DNA of 64,000 nucleotides, from contig VDMD01000092.1 in NCBI GenBank assembly GCA_007026445.1, forward strand, positions 35,463 through 99,462. The letters run 5' to 3'. The translations under genes were made by a program, and so were the position numbers. The notes under the pieces were generated by a model, which had not been told where the DNA came from, made no database searches, and was given only the letters and a program-made list of their open reading frames with translations. Each line of letters begins with the position of its first letter. Positions within the stretch are counted from its first letter, which is position 1. Source of the stretch: Schizophyllum amplum. Its lineage: Eukaryota; Basidiomycota; Agaricomycetes; Agaricales; Schizophyllaceae. Positions 40,373 to 52,900 of this stretch are shown here, piece by piece.

Positions 40373-42079
40373 ATGTCGCTCTGCGGGTCTGATACCCCCC
40401 TCCTCGACGCGCTTGCTGCAATAGCGGTGCGGGTGCGCGACTCCAAGAAGAGCATTCCCGCTGCTGAGGTATCATACGTGTCCGCACCCGCGCTGGAGAG
40501 CCCGGACACAGTACTGACGGCAAATGTACAGCTCGAGCAGTTAGCAACAGAAGCGAAGAATGTCCTCAGCGAAGTGAACGACGCACGCAATATCCAGTCC
40601 CCCATCAACCGCCTTCCGCCCAGCCTCCTCCTACGCATCTTCAATGTCTTGCGCCCCACGTACTCGGACTACCGTCCACGCCGGCCCAGAGGCTATCTGA
40701 AGCAATGGATCGCGGTGTCCCTGGTGTGCAGGTACTGGCGAGATGCGTGTCTGGCCTCTCCTTCGCTGTGGGCGACGGTAGACTTGTGCAGCGCGCCCTT
40801 CGCTGCCGCGCAGCAGTTCGTGGAGCGCTCTGCGGACGCCCCTCTGCAACTCTTCTATTCCGCGGACCAGCCCGCTTTCACGGACGACGACAAGGCCATC
40901 CTCGACGCGATTGTCACTCACCACAGCGGGCGCGTCGAGCAGCTCCATATCGTCACAGACGAAGAGATTCCCGTCGAGGTGTACCAACTCTTCCGCCACG
41001 CCATGCCTCGGCTTCGCAGCCTGACCGTCACCGTCCAGTCGGGATATGACAGCGACATAGAGCTACCGACGCTCTTCGATAGTGACGTGCCCCTCCTGCG
41101 CTACCTGGTGATGCGGCGCTGCTCTCCCTGGCCGAACAATCGACACTTTCGCAACCTCACGCGCCTGGGGCTGCACGACCTCCCGGAGGCTGTACGGCCG
41201 TCTGTAGACGCCCTGCTGGATTTTGTCGCGGGGTCCCCAGAGCTCGAGGAGCTCGTCTTGATTGATGCCGTCCTTGACGTCCAGCCGAATGCCACGACTG
41301 ACGAATCCGAGCAACCACCCCCGCCCATTATCGAACTTCCGCTCCTCCGGACACTGCAGCTCGGCGAGCTGCCCTCCCACCATTGCGCGCACCGCCTGAT
41401 CTCCCGGCTCACCGTTCCGGACGCCTGCGATATCCGGCTATGGTTCATCCGCGAGATATTCACGACCGAGATGTCGCTTCTACCCGTCCTTGCGGAGCGC
41501 GCGCTGAGAGGACCGATCGCCAACACGACTGCGCTCAACATCACGCTCGACACCAAGTACCACGACCAGGTCGTGATCGTGCGCACGGGCACCCTGTATG
41601 TTCACGGATGTTTCCATCTGGCGTCGGTGGTCGGCATCGCGGGCGGCATCGTCACCAAGCTCGTTGTCGCCGCCACGGACAAGGGCGATCTCGAGCGCTG
41701 GACCCAGCTCCTGCGGCCCCTGCGCCATGTGCGCGAGCTGACGCTCGCGGGCGAGCACGCGTCCCTGTTCTTGGGCGCTCTGAACGCGGACGCGACTCTG
41801 TGTCCCGAACTGGAGGTGATCCGCGTGCACGACGCGGAGTTCGGATGCATGCTGTTTCTGTGCATGCTGGCGGATGCGCGCGCGGGTCGGGGCGCTCCGC
41901 TGCGCGAGATGTGGGTGGCGCGGAACAGTCTGCTGGGTGGGGAGGAGGTCTTTCTGGGCAAGACCATGCCGGCGGTCAGCGTCATGCAGGAGAACGTGAC
42001 CAGGTCTGAATTTGTGAACAACATGATGAAATCGCTGTATCCTACAGCGGAGTTCAACTGGCAGGATCTAGTGACTTGA
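40373..42079 (+). CDS. F-box protein, 568 aa, intronless
   Basis: This is the intact member of the F-box pair. Residues 79-138 carry the F-box (INRLPPSLLLRIFNVLRP, QWIAVSLVCRYWRDACLASP, SLWATVDL). It is followed by about 420 residues rich in Leu and Asp/Glu, with segments such as RRVEQLHIV-like GRVEQLHIVTDEE, LRSLTVTVQSGY and LRYLVMRR, which suggest a degenerate leucine-rich repeat fold. It should be a substrate adaptor of an SCF ubiquitin ligase; its target is unknown. Such families are expanded in Agaricomycetes. The partner at 35697-37415 is about 90% similar, nearly identical near the C-terminus (CFHLASVVGIAGGIVTKLVV), and lies in inverted orientation 3 kb away. Confidence 0.88.
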   Translation: MSLCGSDTPLLDALAAIAVRVRDSKKSIPAAEVSYVSAPALESPDTVLTANVQLEQLATEAKNVLSEVNDARNIQSPINRLPPSLLLRIFNVLRPTYSDYRPRRPRGYLKQWIAVSLVCRYWRDACLASPSLWATVDLCSAPFAAAQQFVERSADAPLQLFYSADQPAFTDDDKAILDAIVTHHSGRVEQLHIVTDEEIPVEVYQLFRHAMPRLRSLTVTVQSGYDSDIELPTLFDSDVPLLRYLVMRRCSPWPNNRHFRNLTRLGLHDLPEAVRPSVDALLDFVAGSPELEELVLIDAVLDVQPNATTDESEQPPPPIIELPLLRTLQLGELPSHHCAHRLISRLTVPDACDIRLWFIREIFTTEMSLLPVLAERALRGPIANTTALNITLDTKYHDQVVIVRTGTLYVHGCFHLASVVGIAGGIVTKLVVAATDKGDLERWTQLLRPLRHVRELTLAGEHASLFLGALNADATLCPELEVIRVHDAEFGCMLFLCMLADARAGRGAPLREMWVARNSLLGGEEVFLGKTMPAVSVMQENVTRSEFVNNMMKSLYPTAEFNWQDLVT

Positions 42080-42577
42080 AGGCATCATATTTATCTATGG
42101 CCGCTATACTATGTAGGCAAGGTGTGCCCGTGGAAAACTTGACGCTAGCAGTGGGCCACTTTTCCGCGCTTACTGGGGCACTTCTTTCACGCCTCTTCCA
42201 CGCCTACTTACAGATAGTGCTGATATTCCCTCCTAAATAAATCAACAGGAGCTACTGACAACAGCGTAGTCTTGCGACCGATAGCGAGGCGCAATCTCCA
42301 CGATGTTACTATAGCGAAGCGTGCTCTCATAAGGCGCTACAGCAAAGCCTGATCTCATAGACCATAGCGAAACGTGTTCTCTCGCAGGTAATTTTGCGAG
42401 GAGTAACAGTACACTGAGTTCGCGAGTGAATACAATCTATCCGGGCCCCCTCACGGGTGACAACCCTCGAATCCCCGGGCGACAACCCTCGAGTCCCCGG
42501 TGATGACCCTCAAGTACCTGGGCGATGAACCTCAAGCCCCCGGGCCGAGTCACTACCCTACCTGATCTACACCTTCG
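42080..42577. other. Intergenic region with two short repeats
   Basis: About three degenerate copies of ATAGCGAAGCGTGCTCTCATA lie at 42308-42385. About four copies of a ~24-bp unit containing GACAACCCTCGAATCCCCGGG lie at 42460-42545. The rest holds the 3' flanks of the convergent F-box and DUR3 genes. Confidence 0.65.
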
Positions 42578-45500
42578 CTACCGCCTGCCCGTGACATCCT
42601 TCCAGATGGCGCGACAGATGTCCGCGAGCGCATGTCGGGACTCATACTAGGGGTTCGGTTGTTAGCTCATAGGTAGGGAGGAAGGAAGGTATGGAAGTAA
42701 ACAAAAAGCACTCACCACCGGATAGATCACCACGATGCCCGCGGCCACGAATGTCCACAGCAGCGAGAGCACGATCCAGAACGTGAAGCCGGCCTTGGAC
42801 CACACCTGCGGGATGACCATCATGCAGGGCATAAAGATGCAGAGGCTGGGGAGTGGGGGAGTCAGTCGTTGTCTGGATGCACGTAGCCCTCGCGCGCCCG
42901 GATGTAGGCCTCGCGCCCGGTTGTAGGCCTCGCTCCCGAATGTAGGCTTCGCGTTCGCATCCCCAACCCACGACAGTAACCGAATTTCAAAGAGCCAATC
43001 CACTCACGCAACAAAAAGCGCGATCGTGAGCCGCACGGACAATATGAAGTCCGCGTACAGCTCCGCGTCCGTAGCGTCGTTCTGCACGTGGATGCTGTCC
43101 GCGTCCGACGCGCCCTTCTCCACGTCCGATGCGCCCTTCTCCGTGACCAACGCCGGGTCCTTCACCGCTTTCTCCGTGTCGGCCTCTTTCTCGGTGGACC
43201 CATCCGCAGAGCCCATCTCGTGCGTCTCATGATGGCCCTGCGCGTCGACGTCCTCGGGCTGGAAGGCGTTCATACGGCGAGTGATCTGAGCGTCCGCGTC
43301 CCGTCAGCGAAGCGTTCTCCATCTGCTCCCCTCCCCTTCGCCACGCTCACCTCGAAGTCAAAATGCTCCGGCCACAACCACGATGTCAGTCCCGCAATCG
43401 CCCCCGCGACGAAGAAGGAGCCCGCGTTGCCGGCGAGTTGCGCGTAAGACCCGCCTGTGGACTCCACGGTCACCGCGCCGCCGTACCCCTTCGCCGTACC
43501 CAGCCACGCCGCGACGCCGCATACGAAGCCGATCCAGAGGCCGGCGACGCAGCCCCACTTGTTTGCGTGAGAGGAGCGGAGGCAGAGGCCGACGGGGATG
43601 ACGCCGGAGGAGGCGAAGATGCCGGTGAAGCCATCTGGAGGAGCGAAGGGTTAGTGAGGTTGCAGCACGGGATGATAACATGATAAATCCGTAAAACGAG
43701 TACATTCGTCGTGCGCGAGTCATGCCATCGAACGGGTCAAGTAAACGCGCGACACTCACATAACCAACTGAGCGAGATTCCGATCTCGAAGAAGATCACG
43801 CCGAGCACGCCCATGAAGACGCCGAAGCTAACGATGCTCAAGTGTGAGATCCAGAGGATCTGCTTGTCGGTGGCACGCGGGTTGAAGTACCGCTTGTAGA
43901 TGTCGTAGGTCATGATGGAGGACACAGCGACCAGCTCGGCCGAGGCCTGGGAGAAGAGAACAAGGATCAGAATCGAAGTCCTGGTATCAGCATTGAAGTC
44001 AAGAAGCAACTCCGCCTGGAAGTCGCGCCTACGGCCACCTCTGACAGATAGATTGAATGCACTCACCGCAGACGTCACTGCCAAGAACAGCACGATGAGC
44101 AACAGAATCGCGCCGCTCTTGCCTAGGAGCGCAGTTGCCGCCGCAGGCGCGGCCAGGGAAACCGCCGCTGAATTGAGAGTCAGTCAATCTGCCGAATCAC
44201 AGTCTCCCCGTCTGTCAATCCAGTCCTTCGAGAGAATTTGGGAGGAGAAGGACAGAGCCAAGGAAGGAAAAAAAAAAGTAGCTAGTAATGAAGAGCAAAA
44301 TGCAGCCAGTGAACAGGGACACGCAGCGAATAAAGAGGAAAAAATGCAGGCAACGAACAGACAAAAATGCAGCCAATGACGGGGGGAAAAGCAGCCAATG
44401 TATGCACAAAAATCAACCAATGATCGCTCACCTCCAAGTGGCGCATATGGCGCATCCCCATTAGCCGTCATCGCCACGATTGCCATCCCGGCCGCGGTGG
44501 CGAATGCGTATGGTACGGGCAGAAAAGAGAAGCCGCCCAGGATGTACCCCTTGACGGAGGTGGAAGCCTTGCTGGCGACCGCGCGCTGCCAGTAGGTTTG
44601 GTCCATATAAACGGTGGCGAAGCTATGACAAATTTGTCAATTCGGTCAAAGAAAGACAGCGAAAAAAGTAGAGCCACCCCGACACCATGACGATGATCCC
44701 AAACACGAGCCCATTCTCCGAGCGGAACGTCGTGTACGATCCTGCGCCGTTCCCCATCACAGGATAGTTCTCTGCCGCAATTTGGAGAAGGTCGTATACG
44801 CGTGAGGGCGAGCCGAGGTAGTCATGTGTCGCGTACGTCGTGAAGGAGAATGCGAGGATGATCACAAATATAAGCACCGTGTGAAGGTAGTCGGAGAAGA
44901 AGGCTAGTTGAGGGGCGGATCAGCCAATGTAGACGGTGATAGTTGAAATCCCACTTACTTGCGCGGAGGCCGCCGACCAGAGTGTAGACGACGACGCCGA
45001 TAGGGATGAGGAAGCACGCGGCAATGGTGTTCATGCCGGTGAGGGAAGCGACCGTGTCGCTACCACCGGTGATGAGCTGCGAGGTTAGGCTGAAGGGTAA
45101 AGTGAGCTTTCGCTTGAACGTCCAGCGGCGCCGATGGAGTCGACGAACATGATATCTGAATTACCGGCATTAGATTAGATATAATCGACCTATCGAACAG
45201 ACGTACTTGTGCCCAGGCCAAAAAACATGAAGCTCAGATGTGGTATTGTCCCCCATCGCAAGCCGATCACCTCCAAGAATGTGTGTGCACCGGGAGCGTG
45301 CCGCTTCAGCTGTATCGCATTCTGCGCGAATGCCATCTGGAAGGCGTGTTAACCTCATTCTCAATAATCCCCTTTTGCTGCATTGACCACTCACAATTTG
45401 TGTTGCCGACCCTGCCGCGTACCACCACGGGCCCGACACACCGTACGCCACAGCGACCGTCGACGATTGCAGCAGTGTTGCCGCCCATGTTGCCGCGCTC

Positions 45501-45700
45501 ACGATACCGGATGCGATGAGACCGGGCTTGAGCGAGCGGCTTGCCGAGGTGTACTCTTCGGAGGAGCCCGAAGCAGCGAACGTAGTGTAGCGCGCAGTCA
45601 ACTTGCTCAGCACCAGCATCAGCCCCGCGAAGCCGAAGCCCATCCCAAGCACGATGCCATAGCCGGCGGAGGGCGCGAGCACGGGCGCGGTCGCGTCCAT
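42578..45700 (-). CDS. dur3: DUR3-type urea/Na+ or H+ symporter, 679 aa, 12 exons
   Basis: DUR3 proteins import urea (and in fungi polyamines) across the plasma membrane and belong to the sodium:solute symporter family. Minus-strand exons: 45700-45395, 45336-45207, 45155-45149, 45089-44959, 44903-44678, 44622-44432, 44167-44067, 43946-43760, 43634-43351, 43285-43008, 42845-42716, 42646-42578; they total exactly 680 codons. Family motifs are [85 protein letters not shown] and [10 protein letters not shown]. About 14-15 membrane helices are visible. A hydrophilic acidic loop rich in [15 protein letters not shown] lies before the last two helices. Exon 3 is only 7 nt, and without it neither frame nor the motif NIILTSQL is restored. 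In other fungi DUR3 is nitrogen-regulated; no GATA-type promoter analysis was attempted. Confidence 0.94.
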
Positions 45701-46479
45701 CTGGCTGTTCACAAGGAGAGGGAGAGTTATCGCCCTTAAAGGGAACCACCAGGGGGGAAGGGGAACGCGGGCGACCGCCGTCCGTGGCGCTTTATACAGT
45801 TCGCCCGCGTAGCGCCGCCGACCTCCGTCCGTTGATTACGGCGCGGTGCGTGATTGGGCTTGTCGCTGGCGCCCGGGTACGATATCAGGGCCAAGAGGGG
45901 CTAAGTACTTACCAGGACTGCCCCCTGAGAACATACACAGCGTCCTTGCACCTTATCAACTGCGTTTTGACGATAAGATGGTCCAAAGACGGCCCACGAT
46001 AAAGTTCATATTATCCGGTGGATATTTGGTTGCCGAAGGAAGGGACCCTCTCCTGTTGTTCTCCTGTTGTTCTCCTGAGGATATCGACATAGCTTTCTGA
46101 CCCCTAAAGCGCCAGCCTTCGCAGAGGTCGAGGGTGAGCATTTCGGAAGAATAAGGACATGTGAATTCGGACGATTCTCGAAGTTGATGAACCTGCACAG
46201 CCACCGTCTGCTTTGTGTCCGAATGCGGAAGGGCGGCTGGCGCTTCCGAGTCGCTGGTCAAAGCCTGTCTATGGTGAAAGGCACGAACAAGCATAAAAGT
46301 TCAGGAGTGCTCTATGCCGTCCACAAGAGATCCGGGGGATAATGAGAGACTAGCATACAACAATGGATACTCATACATCTGGGTGCGGAACGCGAACATA
46401 TACTACTCAAGGCCCAAAGTCTATATGCAACAAAACATGTTACATCACATACCCCTCACTCATGTCCACTTTGTATACT
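45701..46479. other. Intergenic region between DUR3 and the AGC kinase
   Basis: This 779-bp stretch carries the DUR3 promoter and the 3' flank of the kinase gene. A short TCCTGTTGTTC triplication is seen near 46050-46075. No gene was recognised. Confidence 0.55.
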
Positions 46480-49400
46480 CTACTTCACTGTCCCCGTGGC
46501 CAATAGCCCCAACCGACTCTCAATTGCCTTGATATCCCGTATCAGCCGCGTGTACCGCAGCTCCAGACTCTCGAAGCCCTCGTCGGTGAACGTTGCCGCA
46601 GACGCGGACCTGTTATGTCGCCTATGGTCGTCGCCAAACCTGGTATCATATCGTCCGCTGTCGTCAAAAGTGGACTTCGCGACGCCGTTTGGTGCGTCCC
46701 CTGCCGCTGCCGCTGTACGTCCTCCATCCCTCACCTGCCCACCAGCGTCCGACGCCCGCCGTCTTGGACGTGGCGTCGACGACGCCTGCGGCGGGGCCAG
46801 CACAGCCGAGCGATCCAGCAGAGGCGCACTCCCGCGCCGCGCCTGCGCAGGTCTGACCGTCTTCTGCGCCGACACTCTATCCCTCCGCATGCCGGAGCCT
46901 GACGCGACTTCTGATCCTGTCGCGGCCCCAAAGCCCATCCCAGATCCCGAAGCCATGCGCGCCTCCTGCGCCCTCCCAAGCTTAGCGCGCGGTGTCGGCT
47001 GCGCCTCTGCGAAGGACCGAGCCGTGGGCGTCGGCACACCCAATGATGCCTGTGCAAATGACTGCGCCGTCGGTGTCGGCATGCCCAGCGACGCGCGCCC
47101 CAGCCCGCTATACCCGCCCGTGCCGCTGAACGCACTCATCGTCGGCGTTCCGCTCCGCTGAAACTGAAATCCGCTGATCGTTGGGGTTGCGCTACGCAGG
47201 AATGTGCTGGTCAACGTCGGTGTTTGGCTGCGACTGCGGCTGAGCGCGGATCCTGGCCGTGGACTTGGACTCGGCGGGCCCTCGGACTCTGTCTCCGTCT
47301 CCGTCTCCGTATCGAGCGGGGTGAGCTCACTGGTATCCGCGTATTGTAAACCGTCCTGCTGTCCATCCGCCCCGCGCAAGTCGCTCTCCGTACGCATGGT
47401 ATCGTCTCCGAAGCCCACGTTCAGCGGCACACGCTTGTCCGCGTGCGGCGGCACAGCCAACGCAGGCGGCAAGCGGCGAGCCCCGCGCGTAGGAACATCA
47501 TGCATACTCTCGCTCTCCGCCGTCGCCGCGCTCATCATCGACCTCGACGTCTGCCCCATGCTCACGCTCGACCTCGACGCCAGCGCATACTCCGGCGGCT
47601 CCTCGAACCGCAACGCTTTCTTTAAAGATCCCATTCCGCCACCCAGGTCCTTCAACACCCGTGGCTTCCGCCCGCTGTCGAGCACGCGCTTACGCGCAGA
47701 CATCCCAACGCAGTCGACGAGCAGTCGCATCGCCTCGCGGTCCGATATGGTGCGTCGCGCGGTCTGCAAGCTGCGTGGCGGCAGTACGCTCCGTCGAATC
47801 GTACTGGGCGGCACAGCGGAGGGTGCCCCACGCATCGGCGTGATGAATGCGTGTGAAACTGGCGCGGAGGCTGAGCGCACCGGACCCGGCGTCTGCATCC
47901 TGATAAAAGCTGGCGTAGCGAGGGTGGCAGCGGGCCCAGGTGTGAAGAACGAGTTGCCAGTCGGTAGCCGCAGCGGCGTGCTATGTACCGGAGATGGCGG
48001 TCGTTGGCTGGGGAATGCATCAATAGGCGGCCCCCAGGAGAAACCGATGAAGGCTGCAGTGCTGTCGCTGGAGGTAGACGATACGGTATCAACACTCGAT
48101 CGCAGAATTGACGGCGCGCCGGTGGAGGGCGCGGCATCGCTAGAGGACTGAAAGAGAGCGCTGAACCGAAAGCCCTGTGATTTGGACAGATCCGCGTATG
48201 ACGGGCTGGCGCTCATTGACATCGCCGGCTGCTCGTTGTATGCAAACTGAGGTACATGAAGACCAGGGGGAGGCGCATCTAGCGCAGGGTCAGATGAGAC
48301 ACGCATCAGAGTATGGTTGGGACTGACCAGACGGAAGCGAACTCCAATCGACATCTTCAAAGAATGTATGACTGGTGATCTCCTGCACGCCCATTCTACC
48401 CAAGCGGAATTCCGCATCCGTAAGAAAGCGCTTCAGGAGGTCACAGTACCCGGCTGAAAGTGGCACACCGGACTTCATCTTCAAGCTCCTCTGTGATGCA
48501 GCTGTCAACCGCCCGCGAACGTGGGGTTACAAGCGACCGACCTTGTGATTAATGATCTTGAAGTAGGTTTGCCCGACGTCCTTGGCAAAAAACGGTGCAA
48601 CACCATATGCCAGCTCGTACAGCATAGCACCCAAGCTCCACCAGTCTGTCTCTCGCCCATAACCTTCGGTGGGTCCGCCGCCGTCCTCCATCTCCAGCGC
48701 CACGAGCGCCTGCTCGTGGGCGTTGAGGATCTCTGGGGAGATATAGTCGCAAGTGCCACACGGTACTAAACAGAACCGCTTTGCGATCCTCTGGCTGCCG
48801 TCGACCGACGGCGGCAACAGCGGCGCGGCAGAGCCAAAGTCGATAAGTTGCACGTGGGCGGACTGCGTGAGGACAAAGTTGTGCGGTTTGATGTCTCTGG
48901 GCGGTGCGTTTAGGTGCGGTGCGAAGGGGAAAGCAGTTGGGGAACTACCTGTGGACGAAGCCCTGGGCGTGGCACCAGTGTATGGCGCTTACGAGCTGCG
49001 GGGTCCACCACTTGAGATCGTGCTCAGGTATACGGCCGTCATGCGGGCTTGACTCGAGCACGTCCCAGAGCGTGCCCCCCTCGGCGTAGTCCATGAGGAG
49101 GTTGAGATGGGTAAGGGTCTGGAAGGCGCAGATGAGATGCGGTGCCCACGCCGAGCGGGATATGCGCGCCCGAGCCAGTAGGTCGCGTTCCAACTGCGGG
49201 AAACATTGCTGAGAGAGGGTCAGCAGTTGCATAATCAACGTGAAGGCAACGCACCTGGCGGTTCCGGAGGGCGATCTGCTTCTCAATCGACTTGCGAATG
49301 TAGACGCGTCCGTCGAGGCGGCAGTTCACTACATCAACCTTGTTTGCAGTGAGCAAAGCATGCGAGGGGGATCCCATGATTACGCACCACGCCAAATTGG

Positions 49401-49648
49401 CCGAACTCCAGCGTCCCGAGGGCACGTAGATCCTTATTCTGGAAACGAATGGCGTCGATTTCAGTGGTCCGCGCTACGGCCAGTCAGCGTTCGTCTTCAC
49501 TGTTATGCACCTGCGACGCACATGTCTTTCCTATAACATTTTGTCCGTGCAGCAACCGATCCAGAGCGAGCCCGTCGGTTTCCTCGTCACCTTCGCTGCG
49601 CAAGAGCTCTGAGAGGCGTGCTTTCCGACTTCTCCATGATTGAGACAT
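46480..49648 (-). CDS. AGC-family Ser/Thr protein kinase (DMPK/ROCK/citron-like), 949 aa, seven exons
   Basis: Minus-strand exons 49648-49511, 49438-49388, 49338-49255, 49208-48949, 48896-48542, 48490-48328 and 48278-46480 total exactly 950 codons. The kinase domain covers about residues 48-370. It has a glycine loop (LGTLEFGQFG), Lys79 in VYIRKS, HRDIKPHN (Asp179, Lys181, Asn184), IDFG (Asp197) and CDYISPEIL in the activation segment. RLGRMGVQEITSHTFFEDVDW closes it, as in AGC kinases of the DMPK group. The glycine loop has Phe and Gln in place of the usual glycine pattern but keeps the last two glycines. The remaining ~560 residues are Ser/Thr/Pro-rich, with clustered ETETETESEG and SRSQTPTL-like motifs, and end in a short coiled coil (YTRLIRDIKAIESRLG). 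It is probably a phospho-regulated kinase in cell polarity or cytokinesis; the role is inferred from the family. Confidence 0.9.
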
Positions 49649-49984
49649 GCATTAGGATACAAGAGGCTGGGGGGTACGATTGTGGGGTTCAGATCATATA
49701 GATACAGATGATGGGCGTGCAGAATGAAGACGGAACGTGGATGAACTCGAGTTGATTTGTTCGGCAAGTGATGGCTGATTGTCGCGATCACGTGTTCAAT
49801 TGCGCCCAGTAAATAAGCGCCTGAGCGTGCGTACCTCGTTGCTGGACGATTGGGAGATACATCAGATAGATAGTACTTTTCGATACACACAGGTGATCCG
49901 ATAAATGCAGCAATTCAAGAAAGCATCGAGACGATGGTACACAAAACAAAACAATCGACAGCTATATGCGCCTTCCGTGGGCGC
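49649..49984. other. Gap between the chromo/coiled-coil gene and the kinase gene
   Basis: This 336-bp stretch is the 3' flank of the upstream coiled-coil gene and the promoter of the kinase, both on the minus strand. No repeat or further gene was recognised. Confidence 0.55.
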
Positions 49985-52900
49985 CTACTCGTTCAAATGA
50001 TCCTGTCGTACATGGGTCTCCAGATCCTGCAGAATTCATGATCAGCTCGGCAAAGAAAAGGAATGCAAATCCAAGACGCACCTCGACAGACTCAAAAAAT
50101 GCCTCGCAACTCATGCCGTCGGGACGCCACTGGCACGGATACACGTGTCGGCACTCGTGCTCCTTCTGCTCCAGCTCAGCCCGGGTACTCTTCAGACTCT
50201 TCTTCAAGGCGCTGATCTCCATCTTCTGCTCCTCAACGAGGTGCGCAGACTGTGCCTCGACAGCCTCCAATCGCACAACCAGCGCATCGCGCTCCACGAC
50301 TAGCTGATTTCGCTGTACCACAAGCTTGTCTCGTGCTGCAATAGCCTTCGTGCGTTCTTGCGCGAGGTCGTCCCGTTCCTCCGCCCGCTTGTCCCTCTCA
50401 ATGGCCAGCTTCCTCCGCTCCACGGCCAGAGCCTCGACGCGTTCTGCCAGCTCGTCTCGCTCCGCGGCCTTCCGCCGGACTTCTCCGTTATTGGTCCGGG
50501 CGTCTAGCTCGCGCACCCACTCCGCCTGCTTTCGCCAGCTGTCTCGCTCGCCCTCCAACGCACGCGCGCGCATCAGCAACGTCTCGCGCACGGTTGCCAG
50601 ACCGCGCTTGACCTGATCCTCGGCGAGCGTCGCGCGCGCGTTGAGCGCGACAGCCTCCTTACGGAGGTCGCCGACGTGTGCAGACGCTTCCATGTAGTTC
50701 TTGCGCACGAACTCGGCCTCATCGTCGGCAGCTATTCGCGCACGCGTCTCTGCAACTAGGCGCGCCTCCAGCTCAGCAAGACGCTCAGTTAGAGCGGAGT
50801 GCTCGCGCATGACCGCTGCGGCAACAGGCATGGGTTCGGCGTGGGCAGCGGGAGCGGGAATGACCGCCTGGGCAACCGCAAGCTGCGATTGCAGAGAGGA
50901 GATTTCCGCACTGATCTCCGCCTCGCGAGTTTCATGGGTGGCCAACTGCGCCTTGAGCTCCTCGTAGGCAATACGCTGCTGCTCGAGGTCCTTTTTGGCG
51001 GCGTTGCCGGCTACGCGAAGCTCCGATGCGTCTGTCTCCATCTCCGCAAGCTGCGATTCAAGAGCTTGAGCCTTCTCTTGTAAGGCTCTGCGATCCTCGT
51101 CGGCTTTCCTGAGGTTTTCTTTGGTTTCCTTGAGGTCGGCCTTAGCGACGTTCGCCTCGTGCATCGCAGCGGGTACAAGCTTCTCGACCTCCTTCCGCGA
51201 TTCGGCCATGCGCGCTTCCTCTTCCTGCAATTCCGCTGCCGCATCCGCTGACCGCTTCTCCGCTGCGTCTGCGCGATCCTGAAGCGCGGCAGCGCGCTCG
51301 TCTGCCGCCTCCACCTTCTCGTTCGCTGCCGTTGCCTGTTCCTCCGCCGCCTTGGCCTTCTGCTCCGCCGCCTTGGCCCTCTGCTCCGCCGCCTGGACTT
51401 TCTCCTCCGCCGCCTTGACCTTCTCCTCCGCCGCCTTGACTTTCTCCGCCGCCGCCTTGGCCTTTTCTTCCGCTGCCGTGGCCCTAACATTTGCCGCGTC
51501 CCCCGCCCCCTTCGCGCCTCTCAGTAGCTCGGCCTCCCTCTCCGCGTCGACAGCGCGCACTTCCGCCTCCTTCAGCTCCTCCTCCGCGCTCTTCAGCTTT
51601 TCCTCCAGAATCGTCAATCGACCCTGCCATTCCGCCGCCGTCTGCTGGATCAGATTCTCGACGTTCTTCTCCAACGCGGCGCGCTCGTCCGCCCACTCCT
51701 GCTTATCCATCTCCTTGTGCGTGCGAGTGACGGCTAGGGTGCTGTTGGCCTCCTCGAGCAGCTGCTGTGTCTTCGACAGCTCCTCCGACTTGTCCGCAAG
51801 GGCCTGTTTGGTCTCCGTGAGGGTTTGCGTTCGCTCAGCCAGCGTATCCAACGCCTCCTGACGGGCATCGCTGGCGGTCTCCGCCGTCTTCAAAGCGATC
51901 TGGCAGCCTTTTGCGGCATCATTGAAGGCCCGTGTCCTCTCGGCAACTTCACGATGTGCATTGGTAAGCTCGGGCTCCAGCACAGCTTGGCGGGCTATCA
52001 GATCAGCGATGGCGCAGTCCACTCCGGTCTTCTGAGCTTGCAGGTCAGCGAGCTTGCGCTCCGACTCGGAAATCTGCACTTCCAGCTCGGCGACCTTGCG
52101 CAGCGACTCAGCAGCGGTATGCGTGAGGTCCGCGTTCTGACGCTGCAGTTCGTTGCGCTCCTTTGTCCATTCAGCGGCGGCTTTTTCGTTGTCGGTCGCG
52201 GTCTCGTTCTGTATCTGGCTCAACTTCTCCTGCATGTCGCGGATCTTCAACTCGTGCTCCTTCTCGCGCTCCTGCATCTTGTCCTGCAGTTGCCGCTCCT
52301 TCTCCGCCCACTCGCGCTCCGTGTCGTGCCACTTCGTCTCGCCCTGCTGCCAATCCTGTTCCTTAGCCTCCCACTCGGCGCACCGCTGCTCCAAGTTCGC
52401 GGCCTTGCTTTTCAACGTCGCCTTGACCGCGTTCCATTGGGCCTCTTTCTCCTCCCATTCCTTTCCGCTGGCCTCCCACTCCAGCTTCGCGGTCTCAAAG
52501 TCCTTCTCCGTCTTCTTCCACATAGCATCGCGCTTGGCATGCTGATTTCGGAGGACGCCCGTCTCGCGTCGCGCTTGCAAGAGTAGGTCTTCCAAGCTTT
52601 CAACCCGAGTAGAAAAACTTTGAGACTGTGTCTGACTAGAAGCAAGGTCGCGAACCAGGCTTTCGTTGCGTGATAGAAGTTCCTGAATGCGTTGCTGCTC
52701 CTGCGAGGACTTGCGGTTGCGAACAAGTCAGTTTGAGGCGAAAAGGATATGGGAGAAGACATGATGAGACGGGCGAGAGCATTAAGACACGAACCGTGAT
52801 GTCCATGCCAGTTCGCTGCGAGTCCTCTGGCGTAGGAGGGACAAAGGATGCGTCCTGCGATTGAAACTTCGGCTCTGGCGGCGGAGAAGATGTTCTCTGC

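Noticed and set aside
47204..48151. A 315-codon open frame on the plus strand
   Set aside because: It is antisense to the Ser/Thr-rich tail of the AGC kinase and arises from GC-rich third positions.
51352..52586. Long plus-strand open frames rich in Ser or Leu
   Set aside because: They are antisense to the coiled-coil exon; Glu/Lys/Ala heptads read backwards as Leu/Ser-rich sequence.
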